From Boesenbergia rotunda (lineage: Eukaryota; Streptophyta; Magnoliopsida; Zingiberales; Zingiberaceae): a stretch of 64,000 bases of DNA. Shown in pieces: positions 44,027 through 54,964 of this stretch. Both the position numbers and the translations under genes were made by a program. The number at the start of each line of letters is the position of its first letter. Position 1 is the first letter of the stretch. The notes under the pieces were generated by a model. That model did no database searches. It was not told the origin of the DNA and worked only from the letters and a program-made list of their open reading frames with translations. The stretch spans positions 491,043 to 555,042 of the forward strand of contig JAGFNQ010000726.1 in NCBI GenBank assembly GCA_024364735.1, written 5' to 3'.

Positions 44027-47000
44027 AGTTCTTAACAACCTTACCGTCGGGGGAAGTAATGGCCTCTACTGAGAGGCTAAGGGCAGTACCAATCTGGATT
44101 TCCAACCGAGAGCTCTATAGTGACTTGGTAGTCCTTGAGATGAAGGATTACGATGTCATTTTAGGGATGGACTTCTTGAGCAAGTACAATGCTTCTATAG
44201 ACTGCCGCAAGAGAAAAGTCAAGTTCACACCAGAAGCAGAACCTCCATTTGAGTTTATTGGAGACCCAAAGAGAAAGACAAAAAGGTTCTTATCTACCTT
44301 ACAAGCTCAGAGAATGTTAGAGAAGGGGTGCTCTGGTTTTCTAGCTCATATAGTGGATGCAAGTCAAGGAGAAGGATTGAAGAGAGAAGAAGTGAGGGTA
44401 GTCTGTGACTATCCTGAGGTGTTTCCTGAAGAGTTACCAGGACTCCCTCCCAATCGGGAAATTGAGTTTGAAATTGAGTTGGCCCCAGGAACCAACCCAA
44501 TTTCGAAGGCACCTTATCGCATGGCGCCAGCAGAACTGAAAGAATTGCAAGAACAATTGCAAGAGCTGCTCGACAAGGGTTTCATCCGCCCTAGTCATTC
44601 ACCTTGGGGAGCTCCTGTACTGTTTGTCAAGAAGAAAGATGGATCTATGCGAATGTGCATAGATTATCGAGCTTTGAATAAGGTAACCATCAAGAACAGA
44701 TATCCTTTGCCAAGGATAGATGATTTATTTGATCAGCTGAAGGGAGCCACAGTGTTCTCCAAGATAGATCTGCGATCAGGTTACCATCAGCTCAGAGTGA
44801 AGGAGAGTGATGTGCCAAGGACTGCTTTCAGTACAAGATATGGGCACTACGAGTTTGTGGTCATGCCCTTTGGAGTAACAAACGCCCCTGCGACGTTTAT
44901 GGATCTAATGAATAGAGTGTTCAAGGACTTTCTTGACAAGTTCGTCATTGTCTTCATTGATGATATCCTAGTGTATTCAAAGACTCAGGAAGAACATGAA
45001 GAACACCTGAAGATAGTGTTGCAGACCTTACACCAGAAGGAGTTGTATGCCAAATTCTCAAAGTGTGAGTTTTGGCTGGACCAGGTGGCCTTCCTAGGCC
45101 ACATCATCTCCAAGGAGGGTATTATGGTAGACCCAGCCATGATTGAAGCAGTCAGTAACTGGAGTCGACCAAAGAATGCCAGTGAGATAAGAAGTTTTCT
45201 GTGTTTGGCAGGGTACTATAGAAGGTTTGTAGAGGACTTTTCAAAGATAGCTTCTCCACTTACAGCCCTTACCAGAAAGAATAAGAAGTATGAGTAGACT
45301 AAAGACTGTGAGCGGAGTTTCCTTGAGTTGAAAAATAGACTGACCAGCGCTCCTATCCTTACAGTATCCGAAGGTGATAAGAGCTTTGATATATACAGTG
45401 ATGCATCAAAGCTAGGACTTGGAGCAGTCCTTATGCAAGAAGGAAAAGTCATAGCTTATGCTTCCAGACAACTCAAGGACTATGAAAAGAATTACCCCAC
45501 TCATGATCTGGAGTTGGCAGCTGTAGTCTTTGCTCTAAAGATATGGAGGCATTACTTGTATGGATTGCAGTGTAAGATTTATACAGATCACCAGAGTCTG
45601 AAATATTTCTTCACTCAGAAAGACCTCAATATGAGACAGCGAAGGTGGCTCGAGTTAGTGAAGGACTATGACTGTGAGATTCTTTACCACCCTGGTAAGG
45701 CAAATAGAGTAGCAGATGCACTGAGTAGAAAGACTTGTGCCACTTTGATGTCCTTATCAGCATTGGCACCACCATTACAGAAGGAGATAGTAGATTATGG
45801 AGTGGAGATTATTGATGGACAGCTAGCCCTATTGACACTAGAGTCAACTTTGCTTGAAGAGATACAAAAAGAGCAAGCTGAGGATTCTGATATCCAAAGG
45901 ATCAAGCAAGAGGTGCAAGAGGAAGAGAGTAAAGAGTTTAGAGTATCTGACAGTGGGATACTCTATTTTGGTGACCGTTTGTGTGTTCCCAAGAATGAAG
46001 AGCTGAGAAAGAAGATTTTTGAAGAAGCCCATGGAACTCCCTACTCCATGCATCCTGGTTCTACCAAGATGTACCAGGACTTGAAAAGAAGATTTTGGTG
46101 GTCAGGGATGAAGAGGGACATAGCTAAGTATGTCAGCACCTGCCTGACATGTCAGAGAGTTAAAGCAGAACACCAGAGACCAGGAGGTATCCTACATCCC
46201 ATTCAGATTCCAGAGTGGAAATGGGAAGACATAGCCATGGATTTCATAGTTGGTCTACCAAAGATAACTAATGGCTATGATGCTATTTGGGTGATAGTAG
46301 ATAGATTGACCAAGTCTGCCCACTTTCTGGCAATCAGAGTGTCTTACTCAATTGAAAAGTTAGCCCAATTATATGTGCAGGAAGTGATCCGACTACACGG
46401 AGTCCCGAAGACCATTATCTCTGATAGGGATGGTCATTTCACTTCACACTTTTGGGAGTGCGTACAGACAGCGCTAGGCACCAGACTGAAGTTTAGCACG
46501 GATTTCCATCCCCAGACCGACGGACAGACAGAGAGAGTGAATCAAATTTTAGAAGATATGCTCAGAGCTTGTGCATTAGACTTCAAGGGCAGTTGGTGCA
46601 AGTATTTGTGTTTAGCTGAGTTTGCCTACAACAACAGTTACCAAGCCACTATTGGTATGGCACCCTATGAAGCTCTTTATGGTAGGAAGTGTAGATCTCC
46701 CCTCTGTTGGTATGAAGGTAGTGAGAAGAAGGAAATGGGGTCACAGACTGATCTTATAGATGATACCACAGAAGCTATAAAGAGCATCCGCCAGAGGATA
46801 GAGACTGCTCAGAGTAGGCAGAAGAGCTACGCCGATGTACGCCGTAGGCCGTTAGAGTTTGAAGTTGGGGATACAGTTTTCCTCAAAGTAGCTCCTATGA
46901 AGGGTGTGATGAGATTTGGCAAGAAAGGCAAGCTAAGTCCTCGATACGTAGGGCCCTACCCAGTGACGAAAAGAGTTGGCAAAGTAGCTTATGAGTTGGA

Positions 47001-47280
47001 GCTACCTCCAGAGATGTCAGCAATACACAATGTGTTTCATGTCTCAATGCTAAAGAAGCATATCCCAGATGCCAACCAAGTGATTGAGCCACAGATGGTA
47101 CAAGTGCAAGAAGATCTCAGTTATGAAAGTCGACCTATTCAGATAATAGATCGAGCAGATAAGAAGCTGAGGAACAAAGTGGTACCATTAGTGAAAGTCT
47201 TATGGCTGAATCAGAAGTATGAAGAGGCAACCTGGGAATCAGAAGATAGCATGAGGCAAAGGTATCCAGAGCTGTTCTAA
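44023..47280 (+). pseudogene. G2 pol: protease part, RT, RNase H, integrase, chromodomain
   Basis: One frame of 1,085 codons with a single in-frame TAG at 45295-45297 (between RT and RNase H). Only the C-terminal half of protease is left (VILGMDFLSKYNASIDC); the DSGA active site is gone. RT has VFIDDILVYSK near codon 311. RNase H has IYSDASKLGLGAVL, DLELAAVVFAL and IYTDHQSLKYF. Integrase has the HHCC region (HPGSTKMYQDLKRRFWW...CLTCQR) and the acidic core MDFIVGLPK, ISDRDGHFTS and TERVNQILED. The end RPIQIIDRADKKLRNK...VLWLNQKYEEATWESED is a Tekay/Del-type chromodomain, which in this lineage directs insertion towards heterochromatin. Close to intact apart from the TAG and the gag/protease deletion. 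Confidence 0.93.
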
Positions 47281-47301
47281 GTTCGAGGATGAACTTTTTA
47301 T

Positions 47302-47315
47302 AAGGTAGGGAGGAT
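47302..47315 (+). promoter_or_regulatory. Polypurine tract of G2
   Basis: AAGGTAGGGAGGAT directly before the 3' LTR at 47316. Confidence 0.88.
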
Positions 47316-49487
47316 TGTAACACCCAATAATTTTCTGGTATTATTAGGGATTTTTCGGAATTTTTCTAGCATTTTTCGGAATTAAAATAAAAAGAAAAAA
47401 ATTTAGGGGTCGGGTGGGATTTGATCCGCGACCACAAGGGAAGCAAAGCCTTAAGGGCAGCCAAGTAACCAGCTGGGCTAGGGTATCAAGCACAGAAAAG
47501 AATGAAACGAAATAATATTATAGTTGATTTAGCCCGTTTCATGAAGAGGTATTCAAACTTCCACTTAAGTTGAGTTAAGACCCCATTAGGGCTTGGAGAG
47601 GCTGCGCGAAGAGGGAGCTTGGGGGCTGCGAAAACAGGGAGAAAACAAGGGTTTTCTTCCTCTTTCTTCCTCCTCTTGAGTGGAGAGCCTAGGGCTTCTT
47701 CCCTAGGGCCAAGAAGTGGAGTTTTCTTGCAAAGGAAGAGGAAAAGAACCCTACACTAAGAATTTCGAGATATTTAGTGAGTTTCTTCAAGAAAAGGGTA
47801 AGTAAATCACTCACCTGCAATAGGAGTAGCTTCGCATGTAGTTTTCTTGTTGAAGAACCTTGATTTTGTAATCTAAGTGCATGCTTTGAGAATATTACTT
47901 ATTGTGTGATTTAAGTTTCTAAAGAATACATGTTTTTAATCATAGAATTTGAATTGGAGTAGATTGTTATGTGTGTGATCTAAGCATGAAAGATTAAGCT
48001 CTTGAAAAGCCCCAAAAATGAGTTTTGGGTTAAGGGCACGCAAGGTGCTCGATGAAAGTTCCAAGTGAGAAAGGTAAAGTTTTGTAGTGCAAAGATTTAT
48101 GAAAAAGAAAGTTTAGCTTGATAAATACAAGCATTATGAATAAGAAAGTATTTTACTTTTGTAAAGTGGCATGTACCGGGAAAAAGAGAGGCCCACAGAA
48201 AGTTAGAAAGAAGCTCTAATAGGGTGCAGTGGCTAGCTACCCCGAAACCTATTAGGGATGCGCGCATTGGTACACTGATACCAGGTACATTGTCAAGGCC
48301 TGAGAAAGTTGATTATTATTTTGAAGTATATGAGTATATGGAAGTGTTTCAATTTTCCTTAAGTGTATGTTTTTGGTCATGTATGTTGACATGGTTATGT
48401 TATAATCATGTTAAAGAGAAAGAGCAAAGAAGTTAGTGTTTTAAAGTATGGAAATATATCATTAGTAAGTTTCAAAAGAAATTATGAGCATGTTAGATTT
48501 GCCAATGTTTTAATGCTAGTAAATATTTTCAAGCATGATTGAGCATGATAAGTATGTGAAAGTTTCCATGTGTAAGTATTTCAAATGCATATGTTTTGAA
48601 GCAAGCATTTTTTGAAAAGAGCATGTTTATCCCTTATCGTTGGATTTGTGAGTTAGGATTTACTTACTAAGCAATTTGCTTATTAGTTGCATTTCCTTCT
48701 ATTGCAGACAAAGGTAAAGAAAAAGCATAAGTTAAGGAGGCGAAGGGACTTGCATTGATGTTCAGTGGCGGCGGAACCGTGGAAGAAATCATTGGGCTAA
48801 GTCTTGTAGAAACATGTGTTTTGGTGTTTCGAAGTGGTACAATGAATGACTTTGTTTAAACCTTGCATAGATGCAAAGTTGGGTACAAACTCTAGTCTAA
48901 AGTTCACACATGTTTTGATAGTTTATTTACTTCCGCAAAAGTCCTAATTTCAAGTTTACGAGGTTGTTTTGAATTGCTAAAAGGTTTAGAAAACTAGTAT
49001 ACAATATAGAAATGGAGTTATGTCTTTGTATGACTTGAAGGTATATGTTTTGTGGATCGATGGAGAAGCTCTACAGGTCTGAAATGCAGGTTTTCAGGCG
49101 TGCCAGTCGCCTGGTACAGGACCAGGCGACTACCCTATTGAACAGAACGTTTCTGTTCGATGCACCAGGCGACTGCCAGGAGGCCAGTCGCCTGGTGCCG
49201 CGCCCAGAACCTTACTGTGGCCGATACCAGGCGAATGCCTTGAGGCCAATCGCCTGGTGCCGGGCACAGAAAGTTTCTGTGGCTGATACCAGGTGACTGC
49301 CCGGAGGCCAGTCGCCTGGTGCCACTGAATAAAAAAAGAAAAAAAAAGTTTTCCAACTAAAAAGGGAAGGGACTCAAGTAGTCATAACCTAAGGCTAAGA
49401 TTAAGGTTAAGTTAAAGGTCCAGTTAAAGTGACGTCCGACCTCTTAAGGTAAGGAAGAAGAGAAGAAGAAGAAGTCGGGCCGTCACA
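47316..49487 (+). mobile_element. G2 3' LTR
   Basis: Partner of 40443-42618 with a low number of differences by eye. It lacks a short ATTTTATTGCATTTTTCGG repeat near its start and keeps the tRNA-like block and the four site pairs. Confidence 0.93.
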
Positions 49488-49975
49488 TAGATTTTTTCAA
49501 AGCTTCATCTTTGTCAAAAATAGTTAGTACTTGCAAATATGCATAATATTTATATTTTCCAAAATAGCATTCTTTCAAAAAGTTATGCAGTTTCCAAAAG
49601 TACTTGCAGTTTTTTAAAAGCTCATAATAATTCTCAATGTACTAGTACTTTTTAAACCATATAGCATTTTTCAAAATTATTTATTTTTCAAAAATTCAAT
49701 ATATCATTCAAAATACAATGCTTTTAAAAATTTGGACTAAGTATTTTCAAAAAGAACCAAAGGTTTTCATTGTTGGTGCAAGTATTTTTTTTATTTTTTT
49801 GATGTATGATAAAGGGGGAGAGGTGTGCTTAAGTTAGAAATTTTTTTTTCTCCCAATGATAAAAAATGTAGCTTCAAAACATATATCATTTTTTTGTTTT
49901 TTATCCCAAGAATAGTAAGTTAGTCCCTTCAACCAATCTAACTTAAGTTATTGTCAAACATCAAAAAGGGGTGAT
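49488..49975 (+). other. F 3' non-coding region with polypurine tract
   Basis: A/T-rich stretch with TTTCAAAA and AAGTACTTGCA motifs, like S's 3' region. The tract AAAAAGGGGTGAT (about 49963-49975) lies directly before the LTR. No gene. Confidence 0.75.
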
Positions 49976-50139
49976 TGTTGGTGCAAGTTGCATCAATGAT
50001 GTTCTTCTTTAAGTGTTTTAATATTTGACTATACACTTAAGTCAGTGATACAATGAACAGACAAAGGGGAGCAAAGGAAGAGTAACCAAAGTGGAAGAAA
50101 AGACCTAGTTAACCTAGGCACTAAGACCTGGTGAATAAA

Positions 50140-50580
50140 GCTGGGCACTAAGTCCTGGTGAAGGGCTACTGGGCACCTAGCGAAGGGCTACTAGGTATCG
50201 AAGCACTAAGTCCTGGTGAAGGCCGGCTGGGCACCTAGTGAAGGGCTGCTAGGTATCGAAATCCTAAGACCTGACAAAGGGCCGTTGGGCACCAAGCGAA
50301 GGGCTGCTAGGTATTGAAACCCTAAGACCTAGCGAAGGGCTGCTAGGCACCTCGCGAATGCTGGTAGGAGTTGAAGACTTGGCGAAGGACTGCTAGGCAC
50401 CTAGTGAAGGGATGCTAGGAATTAAAGACCTAGCAAAGGGTTGCTAGGCACCTGGCGAAGGGCTGCTAGGAGTCTAAGACCTAGCGAAGGACTGCTAGGC
50501 ACCAGGCGAAGGACTGCTTGGTAACGAAGACCTAGCAAAAGGCTGCTAGGCACCTGGCGAAGGACTGCTAGGGAATGAAG
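50140..50580. repeat. CCTAGC-GAAGG-GCTAGG mini-hairpin repeats in F U3
   Basis: About 20 units of ~20-25 bp of the form (C)CTAGCGAAGGRCTGCTAGGCACC. Many have complementary ends CCTAGC and GCTAGG around GAAGGRCT. Homologous arrays: D LTR 53341-53615, S LTRs 11868-12050, 14216-14350 and 30250-30545. Confidence 0.8.
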
Positions 50581-50913
50581 TGTTGGCCCAAGGGACTATG
50601 CAACTTAGCTGAGCGATGACTAAGGACAGGAGTAGAGACGGGTCAGGGTTTGAGCGTCTCGAGGTCCGGAAGTATCGGAAGCTAAGCAAAAGTCCACTCG
50701 AAGGACTGGGTGGCAATCGTCTCCTGAAAGGAGTAGGTGAAAGCGAGTTCTCGGGGATGGAAACTTGTGCCAGTTCGACCTAGGGTTTCGTGGAGATCTG
50801 AAGTCCGAACCAAGTCCTTAAGGCTAATATTATATGTATATGTGCTTTGTGTTTGTGTATCTTATAGGTACCAAGATTGGACGACAAAGCAACCTGCTGG
50901 AGGCACTGAAGCA

Positions 50914-51282
50914 GGGCGCCCCCAGAGTTGGGGGCACCCCCATGCATCCAGGGCGCCCCCAATGATGGGGCCGCACAAGCTAAAGCAGAGAAAATGCAAT
51001 TTACGTGTGGAAGCAGAATAGGTGTCAAGCGGGGCGCCCGGAGCGTCCGGGGCGCCCGGAGCGTCCGGGGCGCCCGGAGCGTCCGGGGCGCCCGAGTTCA
51101 AAGCTGTTTTTGTAGTTTCGAGTCCGAAATGCAGATAAGCCCTCATGAGGGCGCCCGGGAGGTCTGGGGCACCCTGGTCAAAGGTTTTATCAGATGTGGC
51201 GAGGTCGACGCGGGGATAAGGTTTGACCGGGTTTATCGAGGCGCCCCCGACGTCCAGGGCGACCCCAGGAGTGCTATAAAAG
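50914..51282 (+). promoter_or_regulatory. F LTR promoter: GGGCGCCC palindromes at 18-bp phase plus TATA
   Basis: Sites (GGGCGCCC, GGGCACCC, AGGCGCCC, GGGCGACC) start at 50914 and 50932; 50951 (degenerate partner at 50969); 51032, 51050, 51068 and 51086; 51149 and 51167; 51239 and 51257. All steps inside a group are 18 bp. TATAAAAG begins at 51275, 10 bp after the last site. The four-site group is a perfect 18-bp tandem with spacer GGAGCGTCC. Confidence 0.75.
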
Positions 51283-51779
51283 GGGCTTTGACCCCTTTGC
51301 TTCAATAACAACTGCCAAGTGTCATTTTGATCACTCTGACCGACAACAACGCGCTAGAGATGAGGCTCTACGACCGGGAGGCTCCAGGAGAATGTGGGCG
51401 ACACTTCGGAGGTCCAGATTGGCCGAACTTCAGACTTTGTCTTGTTGGTTTGCTTTTATTTAATTCCGCACATAATTTTCTATATAATTGCTTGTAAATT
51501 TCAACTGTAAGAAGGGTTTTCTCCGCCTCCAGAAATTTTGGAAAGGAGACCAATAGTGGACTCACGCCGAGTACATAGGCCTTGGACGTACTGACCCAGG
51601 GGGGTGGGAACCAAGTAGATAAATCCCGCGAGTAATCTGTGTTTTGTTCTGTTCTATATTTTTCTATTTTCCACTGCACTAATGCTCTAAGTCTAGAATG
51701 AACAAAAGTCGTACGATGTTTTCAATAGATGATTTACGATCGATATTCACCCCCCTCTATCGACGGCACCGGTCCTACA

Positions 51780-53233
51780 CGCTTATCCCTCCAGAATAGG
51801 GCTCGGAGCTGACGGGGGCGCGCAGGATACTGGGGGCGCCCCGGTTGACTTGGTCTGCTGGCTTCTTGGCTGAGTTCGATACTTGGTTGGTCTGGACCCA
51901 GGGCGCCCGAGGCATTCAGGGCGCCCGGGACCATAAGGGTGCCCAGGAGCTTGAATGCCCCTGACCCAGTGAGCTTCCGAAGCGATTCTTGCTCAACTGC
52001 TCGTTTGGCTTTGACCTTGGGTGCCCGGGACCTCCCGGGCCCCTAGCCCAGCTGCTGCCCCTCTCCTTTGGGGCGTTCTGAGCTGCAGAAACACGTTCCT
52101 TTGGTCCCTTCATCCAAGGTTAGTTCCACAACAAGCAAGGCAATAAATGTTAGGTTTATACAACCTTAGCTGTCTTGGTTTTGATTTCGGGTCTCCCAAA
52201 TGGAACCCTAGGTCGAGCCGACGCCCACTGTTCCCTCGACGGGGAACGCGTCCTCACCTACTCCTCTCAGGAGATTTTACCTTTTGCCAACCGGCTCATC
52301 CGGTTGGACTTTTGCCCGATGCACCTGACCAGGTCTTCGTGCCCACCTTCCGAGCATGTCTTCGGTGCCCAGCTCCTTGCCAGGGCTTCGTGTCCAGTCC
52401 TCGACCAGGACTTCGTGCCTAGTGTACCTAGGGCTACTTTCCTGTACACTTAGTGAACATGTTAGACCAACATAAAATCTTAACTTTTGAACCCTTTTCC
52501 ATTATCAAAACCTAGGTTCGACTTAGGTGCTGCCTGCACCAACAATCTCCCCCTTTTTGATTTATGGCAACCCGGTTCACAAGGTTAAGTTTAACCAAAG
52601 AGCAGGTAAATGTCAACTTAGTTTCCTCCCCCTGGAAGGAATCTCCCCCTAGATTTTTCAATGGTTCGCGGGGTTTGAGAAAGTTTCTAAGTCTAAAAGC
52701 GTATATCTTATTAGGTCTCAGTTTTCAACCTTATGACTTATCGTGTGCATCCCGTTCATCAGTTCTTCAATTTTGGCGTGGAGTTGGGTCGTAGTCTCAC
52801 CGTCATGCATCTTGATTGTATAGAGTCTGTTCAGCATCAGATCTCTTTTACTAATCCTTGTATCGGAAGTGCCATCGTGCAGCTCGATCAGCTTGTTCCA
52901 AAGCTCCTTCCCGCTGGTGAAGGGTCTCACCCGGTTCAGTTCCTCCTTGGTTAAGCCGCATTGCAAAGTTTGTGTTGCCGTTGCATTGGCCTCGATTTTT
53001 TCTTTAGTGGCGCGTCCCATTCGGTATAATGTTGCACCACACCTTGTGCGTTCTTGGGAATTTCCAGCCCAGACTGGATGATTATCCACATGCCCACCTG
53101 AGTTTTCAGGTGGACTCCAATCCTGCTTTTCTAGTAGGAGAAGTCTTCTCCACTGAAAAGAGGAGGTCTGGCGGTGTTGTATCCCTCTTGCATGGCTAAT
53201 AGAATTTACTGAAAAAGAAATAACAAAAAAAAC
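51780..53233 (-). mobile_element. Sirevirus-like remnant E (minus strand), gag only
   Basis: 3' LTR part 51780-52544 (plus-strand end CTGCACCAACA), polypurine tract 52546-52558 (minus AAAAAGGGGGAGA), ~150 bp of non-coding DNA, then a gag N-terminal piece and ~40 bp of leader, cut by D at 53234. The far end of the LTR is missing at the junction with F (51779/51780). No pol. Confidence 0.85.
52718..53193 (-). pseudogene. E gag N-terminal remnant
   Basis: ATG at 53193 (MQEGYNTARPPLFSGEDFSY), then TAG (complement of 53131-53133) at the same codon as in C and D, then GVHLKTQVGMWIIIQSGLEI. After a frameshift it reads ATQTLQCGLTKEELNRVRPF to MHTISHKVEN. The codon after the stop that is ATG in C and D is ATT here, so restart there would not work. 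Confidence 0.82.
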
Positions 53234-54645
53234 TGTTGGTGCAGAAAGCACCCAAGTCGAACCTGAGTTTTGATTATGGCAAAAGGGTTCAAAAGTTAAG
53301 TCTCATTTGTTATTTAACATGTTACTCAAGTGTGCAGGAAAAGTCTTAGCGAAGGACTGCTAGGCACTAGCGAAGGAATGCCAGGGTAAAAAGTCCTAGC
53401 GAAGGACTGCTAGGCACTGGCGAAGGAATGCCAGGGTACTAAAGTCCTCGCGAAGGACTGCTAGGCACTGGCGAAGGATTGCCAGAGTACTGAAGCCCTA
53501 GCAAAGGACTGCTAGGCACCAGGTGAAGGACAGCTTGGGACTGAAGACCTGGCGAACGAATGCTAGGCACCGGGCGAAGGACAGCTTGGTATCCAAGACC
53601 TAGCGAAGGACCGCTAGGCAAAAGTCCAACCGGAGGAGTCGGTTGGCATCAGGTAAATTCTCCCGAGAGGAGTAGGTGAGGACGCATTCCCCATCGAGGG
53701 AACAGTAGGCGTCGGTTCGACCTAGGGCTCCATTTTGGAGGCCCAAAGTCAGAACCAAGACAGCTAAGGCTGTATAAACTAACATCTTATTGCTTTATGG
53801 TGTTTTAGACTAACCCTGGATGCAGGACCGAAGGAATGAGTGTCTACAGCTCAGAGAGCCTCAAAGGAGTGAGGCAGCAGCTGACCATGGTGCCCGGAGT
53901 GTCCCGGGCGCCCCCAAGGTGAACACAAAACACATGAAGCAAAGACAGGCTTGGACAGCTCATGGGCGGGGCGCCCCCGTGCTCCCGGGCGCCCCCTATG
54001 CTCCCGGGCGCCCCCAGCGTCCCGGGCGCCCCCAGGTGAAGCTAACGAAGCAGAACCCAGCGAAGCCAACGGATGAGAGAAGACCCGGTCAATCCGGGCG
54101 TCCCCAGCGTTCCGGCCGCCGCCGTCAAAGCCTGATCCCGAGTTTTAAGGGATCAGAGCTGACCGAGACGGAAGCGGATCAGATGACACGTGGGGGGGGC
54201 CCCCGACGTCCCGGGCGCCCCCAGGGGCTATAAATAGGCCCTCGACCCCAAGGCTTCGAACAACAATTCATTCAACGCAATCACGCTCTTCTGCTCCCGC
54301 GCTCTGCTCCGGAAACCTCCCGACTCGAGACTCAAGCGCCGACGACGTCCCGTTGCTCCGAAAATTCAATCTACATCGGACGTCGGTAAAAGAAGAGTTA
54401 CTTTTAAGTTTACTATACTGCTTTTGTAATATCTCACTGTAACCATTTTGCGCACTTATAGAAATGCCCGCAGAAAACGATCAACGACCGTGGGCCTTGG
54501 AGTAGGAGTCGACCTAGGCTCCGAACCAAGTAAAACTACCTGTGTTCGCGATTGTTTTGATTCCGCTGCGTACTTGCTCTAGTTTTTTATCCGAAAAGCG
54601 TTTAACGATATTCACCCCCCCTCTATCGTTTCTCTCGATCCAACA
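53234..54645 (+). mobile_element. D 5' LTR
   Basis: 1412 bp, TGTTGGTGCAGAAAG...CGATCCAACA. Mini-hairpin repeats 53341-53615, a CCGGTTGG-type segment, palindrome promoter with TATAAATA at 54229-54236, then a transcribed-type GGCTTCGAACAACAA stretch. Confidence 0.9.
53888..54236 (+). promoter_or_regulatory. D LTR promoter: paired GGGCGCCC palindromes plus TATA
   Basis: Sites start at 53888 and 53906, 53969 and 53987, 54006 and 54024, 54096 and 54114 (second degenerate), 54195 (GGGGGCCC) and 54213. All pairs are 18 bp apart. TATAAATA begins at 54229, 8 bp after the last site. Confidence 0.75.
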
Positions 54646-54964
54646 AGTGGTATCAGAGCGGAGTAGTTCAAATTTGGTGCAACCACCAGTTTGAAAATTT
54701 TTCGGATTTGTTTAAATTTTTTTTATTTTTTTTTCGTTCGAATTTCTTCTAATATTTTTTGTCGTTCGAATTTCTTCTAATATTTTTTTTCGTTCGAATT
54801 TCTTCTAATATTTTTTTTCGTTCAAATTTCTTCTTGTTGATCTAGGCTGTTGCAACACCCCTCGATAAATAATTTTATTTTCCTTTATCCCGCACTACTA
54901 ATCCAAGACCAAGTCTTGGGATATTTTTTTTGTGTGTCTAGTTTACATTTCAGATTAAATGGCC
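54646..54964 (+). other. D primer site and leader
   Basis: TGGTATCAGAGC at 54648-54659. A ~28-bp tandem repeat (CGTTCGAATTTCTTCTAATA plus a T run) occurs about four times at 54734-54835. CAAGACCAAGTCTTGGGA near 54906 is shared with C. Confidence 0.85.

Larger units (their letters stand above)
40443..49487 (+). mobile_element. Ty3/gypsy chromovirus G2 (Tekay/Del-like)
   Basis: LTRs 40443-42618 and 47316-49487 (2176 and 2172 bp, TGTAACACCC...CGTCACA), primer site 42622, polypurine tract 47302-47315, pol ending in a chromodomain. Gag is shortened and frameshifted, and the protease active-site part is missing. The flanks are ATTAG before and TAGAT after, so there is no clean 5-bp duplication. 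Inserted just after C's RNase H. Confidence 0.93.
3765..51779 (+). mobile_element. Composite Sirevirus-like copia element C/F (outermost host of the nest)
   Basis: The 5' LTR starts TGTTGGTGCC at 3765, is split by element A, and resumes at 33594 to end ...CAACA at 34766, followed by a tRNA-Met primer site. Gag, protease, integrase, RT and RNase H remnants follow to 40442, where gypsy element G2 is inserted. The 3' part (49488-49975) and 3' LTR (49976-51779) clearly belong to another subfamily (F). The flanks also disagree: GTTAT before 3765, CGCTT after 51779. The unit is therefore best read as a recombinant of two elements. Gag has a CCHC knuckle and coiled coil, as in Sireviruses. All ORFs are broken. 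Confidence 0.7.
49976..51779 (+). mobile_element. F 3' LTR (Sirevirus-like, not matching C's 5' LTR)
   Basis: About 1.8 kb, TGTTGGTGCAAG...GGTCCTACA. The order is the same as in C and D LTRs (mini-hairpin U3 repeats, palindrome promoter, TATA, CACCCCCCTCTATCGA end), but the sequence is only distantly similar to C's 5' LTR. The frames in the palindrome zone (50862-51311) are artefacts. Confidence 0.8.

Noticed and set aside
44023..47280. An intact, active gypsy pol
   Set aside because: The frame has a TAG at 45295, the protease active site is missing, and gag is frameshifted.
51032..51093. CRISPR-like look of regularly spaced short repeats
   Set aside because: Plant DNA, 8-bp palindromes with an 18-bp step, spacers also repeated, no cas genes.
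50862..51311. 149-codon and 126-codon overlapping frames on both strands in F's LTR
   Set aside because: GC-rich palindromes suppress stop codons on both strands. The peptide is a GAPDAPGAP repeat with no family resemblance.
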